Below are positions 13,060-21,416 of a stretch of DNA of 64,000 nt, one piece after another. The notes beneath the pieces were generated by a model. The model worked only from the letters and a program-made list of their open reading frames with translations. It did not search any database and was not told where the DNA came from. Position 1 is the stretch's first letter. Each line of letters starts with the position of its first letter. The DNA is from Flavobacterium lotistagni (lineage in GTDB: Bacteria > Bacteroidota > Bacteroidia > Flavobacteriales > Flavobacteriaceae). The translations under genes and the position numbers were made by a program. Where the stretch lies: assembly GCF_011392125.1 (NCBI RefSeq), contig NZ_JAAJBU010000001.1, forward strand, positions 372,001 through 436,000. Reading direction: 5' to 3'.

Positions 13060-15173
13060 TATTGGGGTTGGTGTGCCGCTTTAAGCAAATCGTTGACGGT
13101 TTTTACCGGATTGAAAGTGATTAGCGGCACTTCGACAAAAATGGTGATCCATTTAGCCATCGCGCCGTTCCACAAACCGGGCAGTTCGTAGGCTTTAAGT
13201 TCTCGACCGTTTTTGTTTTTATCGACAATAAAGCCGCTGTTGTGATCTACAAATTCGTTCAGATCAAATTTACCGCCTTGGAAATCTTTGATGCCACAAA
13301 CCAAATCGACCGGATTGAAATGCGTCGAATCTTTCAAAATTTGCAATTGCTGCGGATTGTTCAAATCAATTTGTGAAGTTTCAATAATCTGTAATGATTC
13401 ATGGCCTTTGATATCGCGAACCCAAAACGGACCGCCGCCGGGTTCTCCTTCGTTTTTGACCATGCCGCAAACCCGAATCGGACGATGCAACACTTCTTTG
13501 ATGTATAGAATTTTGTGCTCTATAGTATACTTTGAAAAGTCATCAATAACGGCAATATTAAGGTTCTTTTGCGCGAAATCTATAATGTTCGGAATCTCAC
13601 TTTCAGCCAATAATCCGTTTTCAATTTGCTGCAAAATACCAAAAACACGTTCTTGCAACTCGAGCAGAATTCCAGCCAATGCCTTTTTATACAAAGTGAT
13701 GGTCTCGATGTGGTTTTGGATGACATTGTCGATATTTTTAATAAAAATGACGTCGGCATCCATCTGGTTTAGGTTGTCAATGAGCGCGCCATGACCGGCC
13801 GGACGAAAAACAAGCCTTCCGGATTCGTTTCTAAACGGCGTATTATCGAGCCCGACAGCGATGGTATCAGTAGAAGGATTTTGAAACGAAAATGTAATGT
13901 TGATTTTGGTTTGGGTTTTCTGCTCGACCTTGCGGATTTCATTTTCAATAATCTTCTCAAACTGCGATTGGTGGATATCGGAAATCGTGAAATGCAAATT
14001 GGCCACGTCTTGCGCACTGGCATACAAAGCACTCTCGTTGAGATGTTCTTCAATTGGTGTGGCTGTATGCGTCGGGTATTTGTGAAAGGGCAAAATCGCT
14101 TTGGGCTTGTTGCTAAAATTGAAATATTCTGGATCGAGCAATAGCTTTATAAAATAGTAGTGCTTTTTATCGGCTTCCCAAGATTTGTAATCCGAATGCA
14201 GTTCGCGCAAGATGGAATCAATAGTATCGTAAAACGGAAACTTATCAATACCTGTTAAAAAAACCGTCAAACTTGCAGCATTCTTTTTATTGATATAACT
14301 GTTGATCGTGTCGTTCTGCGGATCAAACTCATTGAGAAACTCGTTCAAGAACTTAAACATTCTACTGGCTGCTCCGGAGGCCGGAACAAACTTGAGCAAT
14401 TTGAGGGCTGTTTTTCTTCGGTCGAAATAATTAGAAAAATCGCGAAAAACAACCTCGTCTAGTTTTACAATACCGTCGTTTACTTGGGCAGGACGAACTA
14501 AAACCGCCTTTGAAATACCATATCGGAACAGCTCTAAATGATGATTGATATGCGACAACTGAATGCCTTTTTTGTACACTTGCACGAAATCATGCGAATT
14601 CAAGCCCATACGTTTGGCTTCTTCAAGAGCGGCAATAATTTTAACGGCCTTGTCAAATCGTTCTTGCGCATTGCCTGTTAAGGTAATATAAGGTTTGTCA
14701 AGGTCGATGAGTGCTTGTCTGAAAATTGCGAAAGATTGATCCCGACCCTCAGGTGCATCGCGCAAATCGTCTTTCTCCCAAGGCACATCGATATCGGTTA
14801 AGAAAAACAAATCGTATTTATGCTTGCGCGCAGCCTTCTCTAGAGCCGGATCGCAAAAATTGTAATAGATTTCAGAGAATACCTTAGTCACTAGCAAACA
14901 AGTATCGCAAAACAAATATTTATTCGCAGTCAGCAAGGCTTCATTTTCCAGACGGGTTTGACCAATTGCTATTGGAATCAAGTCGTCTGGGTCACAAGTT
15001 TGCTGGTAGTCGTCCCATTTTTTCTGAAGATAATCTCTAGCATATTCTGGTGCCCAAGCGGTTTGAAAATGCTCGGCAAGTTGTTTGGCCAGTGTTGTTT
15101 TTCCGGTAGATTCCGGACCGAACAACGCTATTTTTGAGATGATGGTATGTTGTTGCTTAAGATTTTCTTCCAT
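13059..15173 (-). CDS. Fusion of a NadR-like P-loop kinase and a DUF4301 protein
   Basis: 704 residues. Residues 1-188 are a NadR-type ATPase/kinase (AAA_28). They contain Walker A GPESTGKTT (19-27), the NadR-typical WAPEYARDYL segment, and the DxxPWEKDDLRDAPEGR lid region. Such domains phosphorylate ribosylnicotinamide. Residues 189-704 are a complete DUF4301 protein that begins with its own Met (MGLNSHDFVQVYKKGIQLS), so the two are joined without a linker. DUF4301 shows FVPASGAASRMFKFL, RPAGHGAL and FIKNIDNV, which resemble UDP-sugar pyrophosphorylase motifs. The start overlaps pnuC by 46 bp and the stop overlaps arfB. Substrate unproven. Confidence 0.87.
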   Translation of the reverse strand: MEENLKQQHTIISKIALFGPESTGKTTLAKQLAEHFQTAWAPEYARDYLQKKWDDYQQTCDPDDLIPIAIGQTRLENEALLTANKYLFCDTCLLVTKVFSEIYYNFCDPALEKAARKHKYDLFFLTDIDVPWEKDDLRDAPEGRDQSFAIFRQALIDLDKPYITLTGNAQERFDKAVKIIAALEEAKRMGLNSHDFVQVYKKGIQLSHINHHLELFRYGISKAVLVRPAQVNDGIVKLDEVVFRDFSNYFDRRKTALKLLKFVPASGAASRMFKFLNEFLNEFDPQNDTINSYINKKNAASLTVFLTGIDKFPFYDTIDSILRELHSDYKSWEADKKHYYFIKLLLDPEYFNFSNKPKAILPFHKYPTHTATPIEEHLNESALYASAQDVANLHFTISDIHQSQFEKIIENEIRKVEQKTQTKINITFSFQNPSTDTIAVGLDNTPFRNESGRLVFRPAGHGALIDNLNQMDADVIFIKNIDNVIQNHIETITLYKKALAGILLELQERVFGILQQIENGLLAESEIPNIIDFAQKNLNIAVIDDFSKYTIEHKILYIKEVLHRPIRVCGMVKNEGEPGGGPFWVRDIKGHESLQIIETSQIDLNNPQQLQILKDSTHFNPVDLVCGIKDFQGGKFDLNEFVDHNSGFIVDKNKNGRELKAYELPGLWNGAMAKWITIFVEVPLITFNPVKTVNDLLKAAHQPQ

Positions 15174-15754
15174 TCTAAATAAGCCGAAACGGCCAAAATT
15201 GTAAAAATTAAATATTGTAAGGCCAGCATTCCTAGTCCGCGGTAAGCATAAAGCGGCGTTACAATTACATCACCTATGATCCAGAGCGTCCAGTTATCAA
15301 TTTTCTTGAGCGCCATATACCACATGGCCGTAAAAAAAAGACCGGATGCAAAAATATCAATATAGTTGTCTTCTTTGATCGTATTGCCAAAGATTTTATA
15401 GATACCGAAAACTACGAAAATCGTCATAAAGAACAATAGCGTGCCAATAACTTTTTCACGCTGAGTAGTCCGGGTGATTTGCAGGTCGTTGTTGGTTTTG
15501 CCTTGCGCCCACTTGTACCAGCCGTAGAGGCTCATCACCGAAAAATAAGCATTAACCATCATATCGCCCAGATAACCCGCTTCCCATAAAAGATAAGTCG
15601 TAATGACCGTAGCAATTAATCCGGTCGGGTAAACCCATATATTTTCCTTTTTGGCGAACCACACACTTAAAATACCAAACAGAAACGCTGTGAATTCGAG
15701 CCAGATTTGCATCAAACTAGCGTCTTTATAGGTGTGGAATAAAAAATCGAGCAT
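15128..15754 (-). CDS. pnuC: PnuC-family vitamin permease (nicotinamide riboside or thiamine)
   Basis: 208-residue inner-membrane protein with about seven hydrophobic segments. The PnuC signature is present: ENIWVYPTGLIATVITTYLLW, NAYFSVMSLYGWYKW, and DNWTLWIIGDVIVTPLYAYRGL. PnuC proteins are facilitated-diffusion channels whose substrate is trapped by a cytoplasmic kinase. The downstream gene, overlapping by 46 bp, supplies a NadR-type kinase. A TPP riboswitch-controlled receptor lies beyond, so a thiamine (PnuT-like) role is possible. GGGP synthase ends 3 bp upstream. Confidence 0.9.
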   Translation of the reverse strand: MLDFLFHTYKDASLMQIWLEFTAFLFGILSVWFAKKENIWVYPTGLIATVITTYLLWEAGYLGDMMVNAYFSVMSLYGWYKWAQGKTNNDLQITRTTQREKVIGTLLFFMTIFVVFGIYKIFGNTIKEDNYIDIFASGLFFTAMWYMALKKIDNWTLWIIGDVIVTPLYAYRGLGMLALQYLIFTILAVSAYLEWKKILSNNIPSSQK

Positions 15755-15757
15755 GGT

Positions 15758-16474
15758 TTAGGAATTAAAAAAATCGTTGTCGTTTTCAAACGCAGTTCCG
15801 ATAACTACCATATCTGCTCCTGCCTCATGTGCTTTTTGAATACCTTGTATACTGCGAATGCCGCCGCCAACAATCAGTGGTATTTGCGTGTTCTTACTTA
15901 CGGTTTGAATAATTGTTGTTGGAATCGGATTTTTCGCACCACTGCCAGCTTCGAGGTAAATTAGCTTCTTTCCGAGCATTTCACCAGCTTGTGCGGTGTG
16001 CAAAATGGCTTCTATATCAGATTGGTCCATCGGCTGGGTTTGGCTCACTCGCGCAACAGCTGTCTGATGACCGCTTTCAATGAGCAAATAAGCCGTTGGG
16101 ATAATTTCGAGCTTGGTTTTCTTGAGCTTCGGAACCGCCGCCACCTGATGCCCTATGAGATAATCAGGATTTCTTCCCGAGAGCAAAGAAAGTAACAAAA
16201 TAGCATCTGCCTTGTCGCAAATTTGAGAAGAATCCCCTGGAAAAAGCACTATCGGCAAATTGCAATTTTCTTTAATCTGAATAATTAACTCCTCTAGAAT
16301 ATCTGTTTTTACTATACTGCCGCCGACAAAAATATGGGTAGCCGGCGATTGGTTGATTTTCTGTAGTAGCAAATCCAAAGCGTCCAAATTGATTTTGTCG
16401 GGATCGAGCAGAATGGCTAACAATTTCTGGCTTTGTGTTTTGGCTTTGAGTATTTCGTTGTAGAGATTTTTCAT
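15758..16474 (-). CDS. Geranylgeranylglyceryl/heptaprenylglyceryl phosphate synthase family
   Basis: 238-residue cytoplasmic TIM-barrel enzyme of the PcrB/GGGPS family. It contains LLAILLDPDK, THIFVGGSIVKTD, LPIVLFPGD, IYLEAGSGAKNPIP and PLIVGGGIRSIQGIQKAHEAGADMVVIGTA, which bind glycerol-1-phosphate and the prenyl diphosphate. It couples a polyprenyl diphosphate to glycerol-1-phosphate to form an ether lipid precursor. Bacteroidetes carry this family, but its physiological product in them is poorly defined. It lies in the middle of the PPTase-pnuC operon, with gaps of 15 bp upstream and 3 bp downstream. Confidence 0.92.
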   Translation of the reverse strand: MKNLYNEILKAKTQSQKLLAILLDPDKINLDALDLLLQKINQSPATHIFVGGSIVKTDILEELIIQIKENCNLPIVLFPGDSSQICDKADAILLLSLLSGRNPDYLIGHQVAAVPKLKKTKLEIIPTAYLLIESGHQTAVARVSQTQPMDQSDIEAILHTAQAGEMLGKKLIYLEAGSGAKNPIPTTIIQTVSKNTQIPLIVGGGIRSIQGIQKAHEAGADMVVIGTAFENDNDFFNS

Positions 16475-16489
16475 GTTTCGCTGGGACGA

Positions 16490-17119
16490 TTATTTTTCAA
16501 AAGCATAAACTAACGTAAAATTTTCGACTTCTTCGAAAAACAATTCATAGGTGATTTTATTGCCGGCAAAATTCAAAACGGCTGTAGTTTTTTTCGAAGC
16601 AAGATCAAAAGCAGCCACTTCGATGTGGTTGTTGAAACTGATACCGACTTCGTTTCGGATTTTGAAAATCGCTTCCTTAGCCCCCCAAATGATTGTAAGT
16701 TTTCGGATGTAATCTGCACTTTCCGGATTTAAAAATCGTAATTCTCTTTCTGCAAATTTGAATCCGATAACCGCTATTTTCTCGCGCTGCATTTCTAGGT
16801 CGATGCCTACGTTGCGGTGGGTGATGATGATACTGGAAAATTCGTGGGAATGTGATATGGAAATGTGTTTGCCGTCGTCGAAATACGGTTTGCCGAATGG
16901 GTCATAATGTAAATTAAAATCGGTGTAGCCAGCGGTTTGAAGCAATTTGCGGACGCTTAGAAAACCGCGCTGGTGTTGTTCAGACTTCATGCTTTGCAAG
17001 CGCTGAAGGCTTTTGTCTTTCAGAGTAACCTCGTCTAGTAATTGGCTAAGTGGCTCGGTGATTTTCCAGAGGTAGATCGTGGTTTGCGCGTCGGGTTGGA
17101 TGATTTGATGCAGCGGCAT
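16490..17119 (-). CDS. 4'-phosphopantetheinyl transferase superfamily protein
   Basis: 209 residues with the two-domain Sfp-like layout. Motifs in order are GKPYFDDGKHISISHSHEF, VGIDLEMQ (Mg2+-binding Asp and Glu) and WGAKEAIFK. It transfers phosphopantetheine from CoA to carrier proteins such as the acyl carrier protein. Its length suits the Sfp type rather than the short AcpS type. It is the first gene of the leftward operon that continues with GGGP synthase, pnuC, the kinase-DUF4301 fusion and arfB. The link to lipid synthesis (ACP activation beside an ether-lipid enzyme) is plausible but inferred. Confidence 0.9.
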   Translation of the reverse strand: MPLHQIIQPDAQTTIYLWKITEPLSQLLDEVTLKDKSLQRLQSMKSEQHQRGFLSVRKLLQTAGYTDFNLHYDPFGKPYFDDGKHISISHSHEFSSIIITHRNVGIDLEMQREKIAVIGFKFAERELRFLNPESADYIRKLTIIWGAKEAIFKIRNEVGISFNNHIEVAAFDLASKKTTAVLNFAGNKITYELFFEEVENFTLVYAFEK

Positions 17120-17188
17120 TTTAGTTCGTGGTTGATAGTTGGTGGTTGATGGATGCCTTTCGTTGCGAAAACGTCTGGTTTCCCTACA

Positions 17189-17276
17189 ACCCTAGCCCTG
17201 ATAGTAGCGGCTATCCTTTTGCGGCGGGGTTCGCCGTAAAAGATAATAGCGGATAGCAGGTTCTCGGCTCCTGAAT
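17189..17276 (+). repeat. Dispersed structured element, copy B
   Basis: CCCTAGCCCTGATAG...CTATCCTTTTGC. Compared with copy A the small hairpin changes to GATAG/CTATC and the central stem to CTTTTGCGGCG / CGCCGTAAAAG, so both stay paired. It ends in CAGGTTCTCGGCTCCTG, shared with copy D. It lies in the 286-bp divergent gap between the PPTase and ahcY genes. Confidence 0.85.
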
Positions 17277-17363
17277 CTTATTATTTTATTGATTTTTAAA
17301 ATCTTAGGACGCTAAACAACTTATAATTATTAACAAATACTTTTTTAATCTTGGGTTATTGTC

Positions 17364-17371
17364 TAAATTTG
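17364..17371 (+). promoter_or_regulatory. Promoter -7 box of ahcY
   Basis: TAAATTTG, matching TAnnTTTG, 34 nt before the ATG. Confidence 0.55.
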
Positions 17372-17405
17372 CGCTCAAAATTTAAATAACACAAATATAC
17401 TATAA

Positions 17406-18722
17406 ATGAGTACGACAACTATGCCTTATGTGGCTTACAAAGTAAAAGACATTTCTCTGGCGGCTTGGGGAAGAAAAGAAATTGAATTGGCCGAAGCTGA
17501 AATGCCGGGATTGATGGCACTTCGCAAAGAATATGGCGCTTCACAACCACTGAAAGGCGCGCGCATTGCCGGTTGTTTGCACATGACCATTCAGACGGCG
17601 GTTTTGATTGAAACCTTAATCGCTTTAGGCGCTGAAGTAACTTGGTCTTCTTGCAATATTTTCTCAACACAAGATCAGGCTGCTGCTGCGATTGCTGCGG
17701 CCGGAATTCAGGTGTACGCCTGGAAAGGTTTGAACGAAGAGGATTTTGACTGGTGTATCGAGCAGACTTTGTTCTTTGGTGAAGACAGAAAACCGCTCAA
17801 TATGATTTTGGATGACGGAGGCGATTTGACCAATATGGTTTTTGACCGCTACCCAGAATTGGTGGCAGGAATCAGAGGTTTGTCTGAAGAAACTACTACC
17901 GGTGTTCACAGATTGTACGAAAGAATGAAAAACGGAACTTTGGTGATGCCGGCAATCAACGTAAACGATTCGGTAACCAAGTCTAAATTTGATAACAAAT
18001 ACGGTTGTAAAGAATCGGCTGTAGATGCTATCCGTCGTGCTACCGATGTGATGTTGGCCGGAAAAAGAGTAGTAGTTTGCGGATACGGCGACGTGGGTAA
18101 AGGTACTGCGGCTTCTTTCCGTGGCGCGGGTTCGATTGTTACGGTTACTGAAATCGACCCGATCTGTGCTTTGCAAGCGGCGATGGACGGTTTTGAAGTA
18201 AAAAGATTAGACACTGTGGTAGCCAACGCAGATATCGTCATCACCACTACTGGAAACAAAGACATCGTTTTGGGCAGCCACTTCGAGAAAATGAAAGACA
18301 AAACCATCGTGTGCAACATCGGTCACTTCGACAACGAGATCGACATGGCTTGGCTCAATAAAAACCACGGTGCGTCTAAAGTAGAAATCAAACCGCAAGT
18401 AGACAAATATACCATCAACGGGAAAGACATTATCATCTTGGCTGAAGGTCGTTTGGTGAACTTAGGTTGCGCAACCGGTCACCCAAGTTTTGTAATGAGT
18501 AACTCGTTTACCAACCAGACTTTGGCGCAGATTGAATTGTGGAACCACAGCGACAAATACAACAACGAAGTATACATGTTGCCAAAACACTTAGATGAAA
18601 AAGTAGCTGCTCTACACCTAGAGAAATTAGGCGTTGAGTTGGAAACCTTGAGAGAAGACCAAGCGGCTTACATCGGTGTGGAAGTCAAAGGGCCTTTTAA
18701 GCCTGAGTATTACAGATACTAA
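17406..18722 (+). CDS. ahcY: Adenosylhomocysteinase (S-adenosylhomocysteine hydrolase)
   Basis: 438-residue cytoplasmic enzyme that splits S-adenosylhomocysteine into adenosine and homocysteine and so recycles the product of methyltransferases. Family blocks include [32 protein letters not shown], the Lys/Asp segment in [18 protein letters not shown], the NAD-binding [17 protein letters not shown], and the C-terminal [13 protein letters not shown]...KPEYYRY, whose Lys and Tyr reach into the neighbouring subunit's NAD site. Length and motifs are complete. It is a single transcription unit with a TAnnTTTG box upstream and a strong terminator. Confidence 0.98.
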   Translation: MSTTTMPYVAYKVKDISLAAWGRKEIELAEAEMPGLMALRKEYGASQPLKGARIAGCLHMTIQTAVLIETLIALGAEVTWSSCNIFSTQDQAAAAIAAAGIQVYAWKGLNEEDFDWCIEQTLFFGEDRKPLNMILDDGGDLTNMVFDRYPELVAGIRGLSEETTTGVHRLYERMKNGTLVMPAINVNDSVTKSKFDNKYGCKESAVDAIRRATDVMLAGKRVVVCGYGDVGKGTAASFRGAGSIVTVTEIDPICALQAAMDGFEVKRLDTVVANADIVITTTGNKDIVLGSHFEKMKDKTIVCNIGHFDNEIDMAWLNKNHGASKVEIKPQVDKYTINGKDIIILAEGRLVNLGCATGHPSFVMSNSFTNQTLAQIELWNHSDKYNNEVYMLPKHLDEKVAALHLEKLGVELETLREDQAAYIGVEVKGPFKPEYYRY

Positions 18723-18739
18723 GAGTTAATTAATAATTA

Positions 18740-18769
18740 GACCCTCGTTTTTTCGGCGAGGGTTTTTTT
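18740..18769 (+). terminator. Terminator after ahcY
   Basis: ACCCTCG ... CGAGGGT followed by seven T. Confidence 0.9.
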
Positions 18770-18800
18770 ATAACTTTCGCTTCCACTAAACAGAAATTTT

Positions 18801-19205
18801 ATGAGAACAAACCTAAGAACTTTAGCAATCGCAGTAGTTGGAACCTTGACTCTGATTTGCTGCAAGAAAGAAACCGTTGAAACCACAACCACAAATCAGA
18901 TCGATTCAGATACCGTAGTGACCACAACCACAGAAACCACTTCAATCAGCCCCAATGTAGAAACCGATTCCATCAAGGCCCGTTGGGAAAAAGCCAAAGC
19001 CGACCTTAAAGCGGCGATAGAAAAAGGTGATAAAAAGGCTGAAGCCGCGGCTCAAAAAACTGCCGATGAAGCAGAAGCTGCCTGGAACAAACTCAAGGCT
19101 AATGTAAAAGAAACCTCCGAGGAAGTAAAAGCAGATCTCGACAAGGCTGGAAAAGATGCCAAGGAAAAGTACAATGAGGCTTTAGAGAAAGCCAAGGCAA
19201 AATAA
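18801..19205 (+). CDS. Lys/Ala/Glu-rich coiled-coil lipoprotein
   Basis: 134 residues. The N-terminal signal LRTLAIAVVGTLTLICC ends in a lipobox-like ICC, so a lipid anchor is predicted. Residues 25-50 are Thr-rich (TTTTNQ, TTTTETTS), a probable flexible linker. Residues 58-134 form a charged amphipathic helix of KAKADLKAAIEKG-like repeats (LEA- or YtxH-like), probably a coiled coil. No enzymatic motif. It could tether the membrane to the cell wall or act as a stress protein; function unknown. It has its own terminator with a GCAA tetraloop. Confidence 0.82.
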   Translation: MRTNLRTLAIAVVGTLTLICCKKETVETTTTNQIDSDTVVTTTTETTSISPNVETDSIKARWEKAKADLKAAIEKGDKKAEAAAQKTADEAEAAWNKLKANVKETSEEVKADLDKAGKDAKEKYNEALEKAKAK

Positions 19206-19212
19206 GTTCAGG

Positions 19213-19240
19213 ACCGCTTCGCAAGAGGCGGTTTTTCTTT
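19213..19240 (+). terminator. Terminator with GNRA-type loop
   Basis: ACCGCTTC GCAA GAGGCGGT (8 bp with one G-U pair) followed by T5. Confidence 0.85.
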
Positions 19241-19290
19241 TATATTTACGAGCCTGACCGATTCATTATCAGGTAACAAACACCATATCT

Positions 19291-21297
19291 ATGAAAAAAA
19301 TTACTTTATTGGCCTTGCTGTTGCTCAAATTCATTGCTTCGGCTCAAATTGTCAATACCGCACCCTATATTTTAACGATAGACGAGCTCAAAGCATGGAC
19401 GCCAACAGGCGCCACGGCTTCCGACAATTTAATTTCAACCGTTCCCCTCGCTACGCGATTCATCAACACCGCAACCCAAACCAATCCGGCGTTGTCGAAT
19501 GACATGAAAATCGCTTATTTGCCCGACGGCATGAACAATTTCGGGAATTATTACGGTGAGCAAAGTCAGTTTAACCTATACAATTTTACGCATTGGCAAT
19601 ACATTGACAAATTGGTTTGGTTTGGAGGCACTGCTTCTCAAACTGTACAATTGCCTTCCTCGCCTTGGGCCAACGCCGCGCATAAAAATGGAGTGAAAGT
19701 TTTTGGTAATGTCTTTTTTGCTCCGACGGCATTTGGCGGTTCCACCGCCACACTGACCAATTTTCTGGAACAAGACGGAAGCGGCAATTTTGTTGTGATT
19801 CCCAAAATGATTGCGATGATGCAACACTATAATTTCGACGGTTGGTTCATCAATCAAGAAACCGCCACTAATGCTACCACTGCTGGGTTAATGCATGATT
19901 TCGTAAGAGATTTGAGCGCACAGGCTGAATCGTTGGGTAAAGAAGTCATGTGGTACGATGCGATGCGACTCAATGGCGTAGTAGGTTGGCAGAATAGGCT
20001 TAATGCCGTGAATAGTCCATTTGTACAAGACGATGCTGATTTGGATGGCTCCTTCGAAACTCGTGTCAGCAGCAATATCTTTATCAACTTTTTTTGGAGC
20101 AGCAATGCCTTTCCGACAGCTTCCAGAACCAGGGCACAGTTAATCGGAAGATCTCAGTTCGATGTTTTTACTGGCGTGGATATTTGGCCCGGCCGCAACC
20201 AAGGTAATTTCGAAACGTCAGGCAATACATTTATGACCAACCTGCACGAGAATGCAACTACACCTTACACATCACTAGGGATTTTTGCTCCGAACTGCGT
20301 TTACAACAATTCGACTTTTTCTAATTTCAACAACGACCCTGCCGATTACGCTTCGTTTTACAATGCCGAAAACCATTTGTTTTCTGGCGACGACAACAAC
20401 CCGGCGAATGTCGATGCAACCGGATTCAAAGGGCTGTGCAACTGGATTCCGGAAGCTTCGGTGATCAATACATTGCCTTTCAACACCGATTTCTGCACAG
20501 GGCACGGGCTTAAAAAGTTCGCCAATGGTACACAAATCAGCTCCGATTCCTGGCACGATATGAATGCCCAAGACATTCTCCCTACGTGGCAATGGGCTTT
20601 TTCGCAAAACAACACGCTGACGGCCAATTGGGATTTTACCGACGCGTATTCCAAAGGAAATTCGATAAAGATTACCGGAAACCTTCCGACCAGCCAAGCT
20701 ATCGATCTGCCCTTGTATCAAACCAAACTTTCGATTGGCGAAGGCATTTTCAGATTCAACATCGCCTACAAAAATGCGAATCCCAATGATTCGAAAATGA
20801 AGTTATTTCTCATATTCACAGACGAACCCGGCCAAAAATATGAATTCCCGATTACCTATCTGGTTGGTTTGTCCAATAATTGGTCTGCCGGTGAAACAGT
20901 CATCGGTTCAGAATACTCCACCCGCGAAATCGCCGTGATTGGCCTGCGTTTCGAAACCGACGAGGCTGTGGCGGGATACAGCATCAATGTCGGTGAAATC
21001 TCGATTGAGAATGTGGTTTTAGGAATCGACAACTATATCAGAAGCAATAATTTCGTTACCGTAAGCTATCCGGCAGCAGACAAAAACATCGTCTTCAACC
21101 TCAACTGGCCCGCGACAAAAGAACTACAATATGTGGTAAGTGACCTGCAAGGAAAAGTCGTCACAAAAAATACGATTTCGCTCCATGGCCCGATGAGCTA
21201 TCCGTTTCCAACTGGCGATTTAGCTGCCGGAACCTACATCGTGAAATTCACCGACGCAAGCAACCACTTCGAAACACGAAAGATTATCATAAAATAA
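19291..21297 (+). CDS. Secreted endo-beta-N-acetylglucosaminidase (GH85) with T9SS sorting domain
   Basis: 668 residues. A signal peptide (1-19, ending ASAQ) is followed by a GH85 barrel with YIDKLVWFGG, HKNGVKVFGNVFFAP, YNFDGWFINQE and EVMWYDAM. In the INQE motif Asn188 and Glu190 correspond to the GH85 pair that orients the substrate 2-acetamido group and acts as acid/base. Residues about 410-585 form a beta-sandwich. The last 75 residues (YVVSDLQGKVV...AGTYIVKF) are a T9SS sorting domain. It would cut the chitobiose core of N-linked glycans outside the cell, supplying sugars from host or algal glycoproteins. It ends at a CACAGATT word hairpin. Confidence 0.92.
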   Translation: MKKITLLALLLLKFIASAQIVNTAPYILTIDELKAWTPTGATASDNLISTVPLATRFINTATQTNPALSNDMKIAYLPDGMNNFGNYYGEQSQFNLYNFTHWQYIDKLVWFGGTASQTVQLPSSPWANAAHKNGVKVFGNVFFAPTAFGGSTATLTNFLEQDGSGNFVVIPKMIAMMQHYNFDGWFINQETATNATTAGLMHDFVRDLSAQAESLGKEVMWYDAMRLNGVVGWQNRLNAVNSPFVQDDADLDGSFETRVSSNIFINFFWSSNAFPTASRTRAQLIGRSQFDVFTGVDIWPGRNQGNFETSGNTFMTNLHENATTPYTSLGIFAPNCVYNNSTFSNFNNDPADYASFYNAENHLFSGDDNNPANVDATGFKGLCNWIPEASVINTLPFNTDFCTGHGLKKFANGTQISSDSWHDMNAQDILPTWQWAFSQNNTLTANWDFTDAYSKGNSIKITGNLPTSQAIDLPLYQTKLSIGEGIFRFNIAYKNANPNDSKMKLFLIFTDEPGQKYEFPITYLVGLSNNWSAGETVIGSEYSTREIAVIGLRFETDEAVAGYSINVGEISIENVVLGIDNYIRSNNFVTVSYPAADKNIVFNLNWPATKELQYVVSDLQGKVVTKNTISLHGPMSYPFPTGDLAAGTYIVKFTDASNHFETRKIIIK

Positions 21298-21299
21298 AT

Positions 21300-21358
21300 A
21301 ACACAGATTGCACAGATTACCACAGATTAAATCCGTGCAATTTGTGATAATCTGTGTT
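21300..21358. repeat. Word-palindrome hairpin (CACAGATT x3)
   Basis: Three CACAGATT-like words on the left (21302, 21311, 21321) face three complements on the right (ATCCGTG, ATTTGTG, AATCTGTG). The outer arms AACACAGATT / AATCTGTGTT pair perfectly over 10 bp. Confidence 0.75.
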
Positions 21359-21364
21359 CAATAA

Positions 21365-21392
21365 AAAAACCCGACTCAATGAATCGGGTTTT
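21365..21392. terminator. Bidirectional terminator between the GH85 gene and rpmA
   Basis: AAAACCCGA ... TCGGGTTTT with A and T runs on both sides; it can serve both convergent genes. Confidence 0.85.
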
Positions 21393-21416
21393 CTATATAG
21401 GATTTAAATCCGGTTC

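Noticed and set aside
13288-14144. Plus-strand open frames opposite the kinase-DUF4301 gene
   Set aside because: They are shadows of the real minus-strand coding sequence, which has clear domains.
21300-21358. Short repeated words that could be taken for a CRISPR mini-array
   Set aside because: The words are contiguous or 1-2 nt apart and form one palindrome; there are no spacers and no cas genes.
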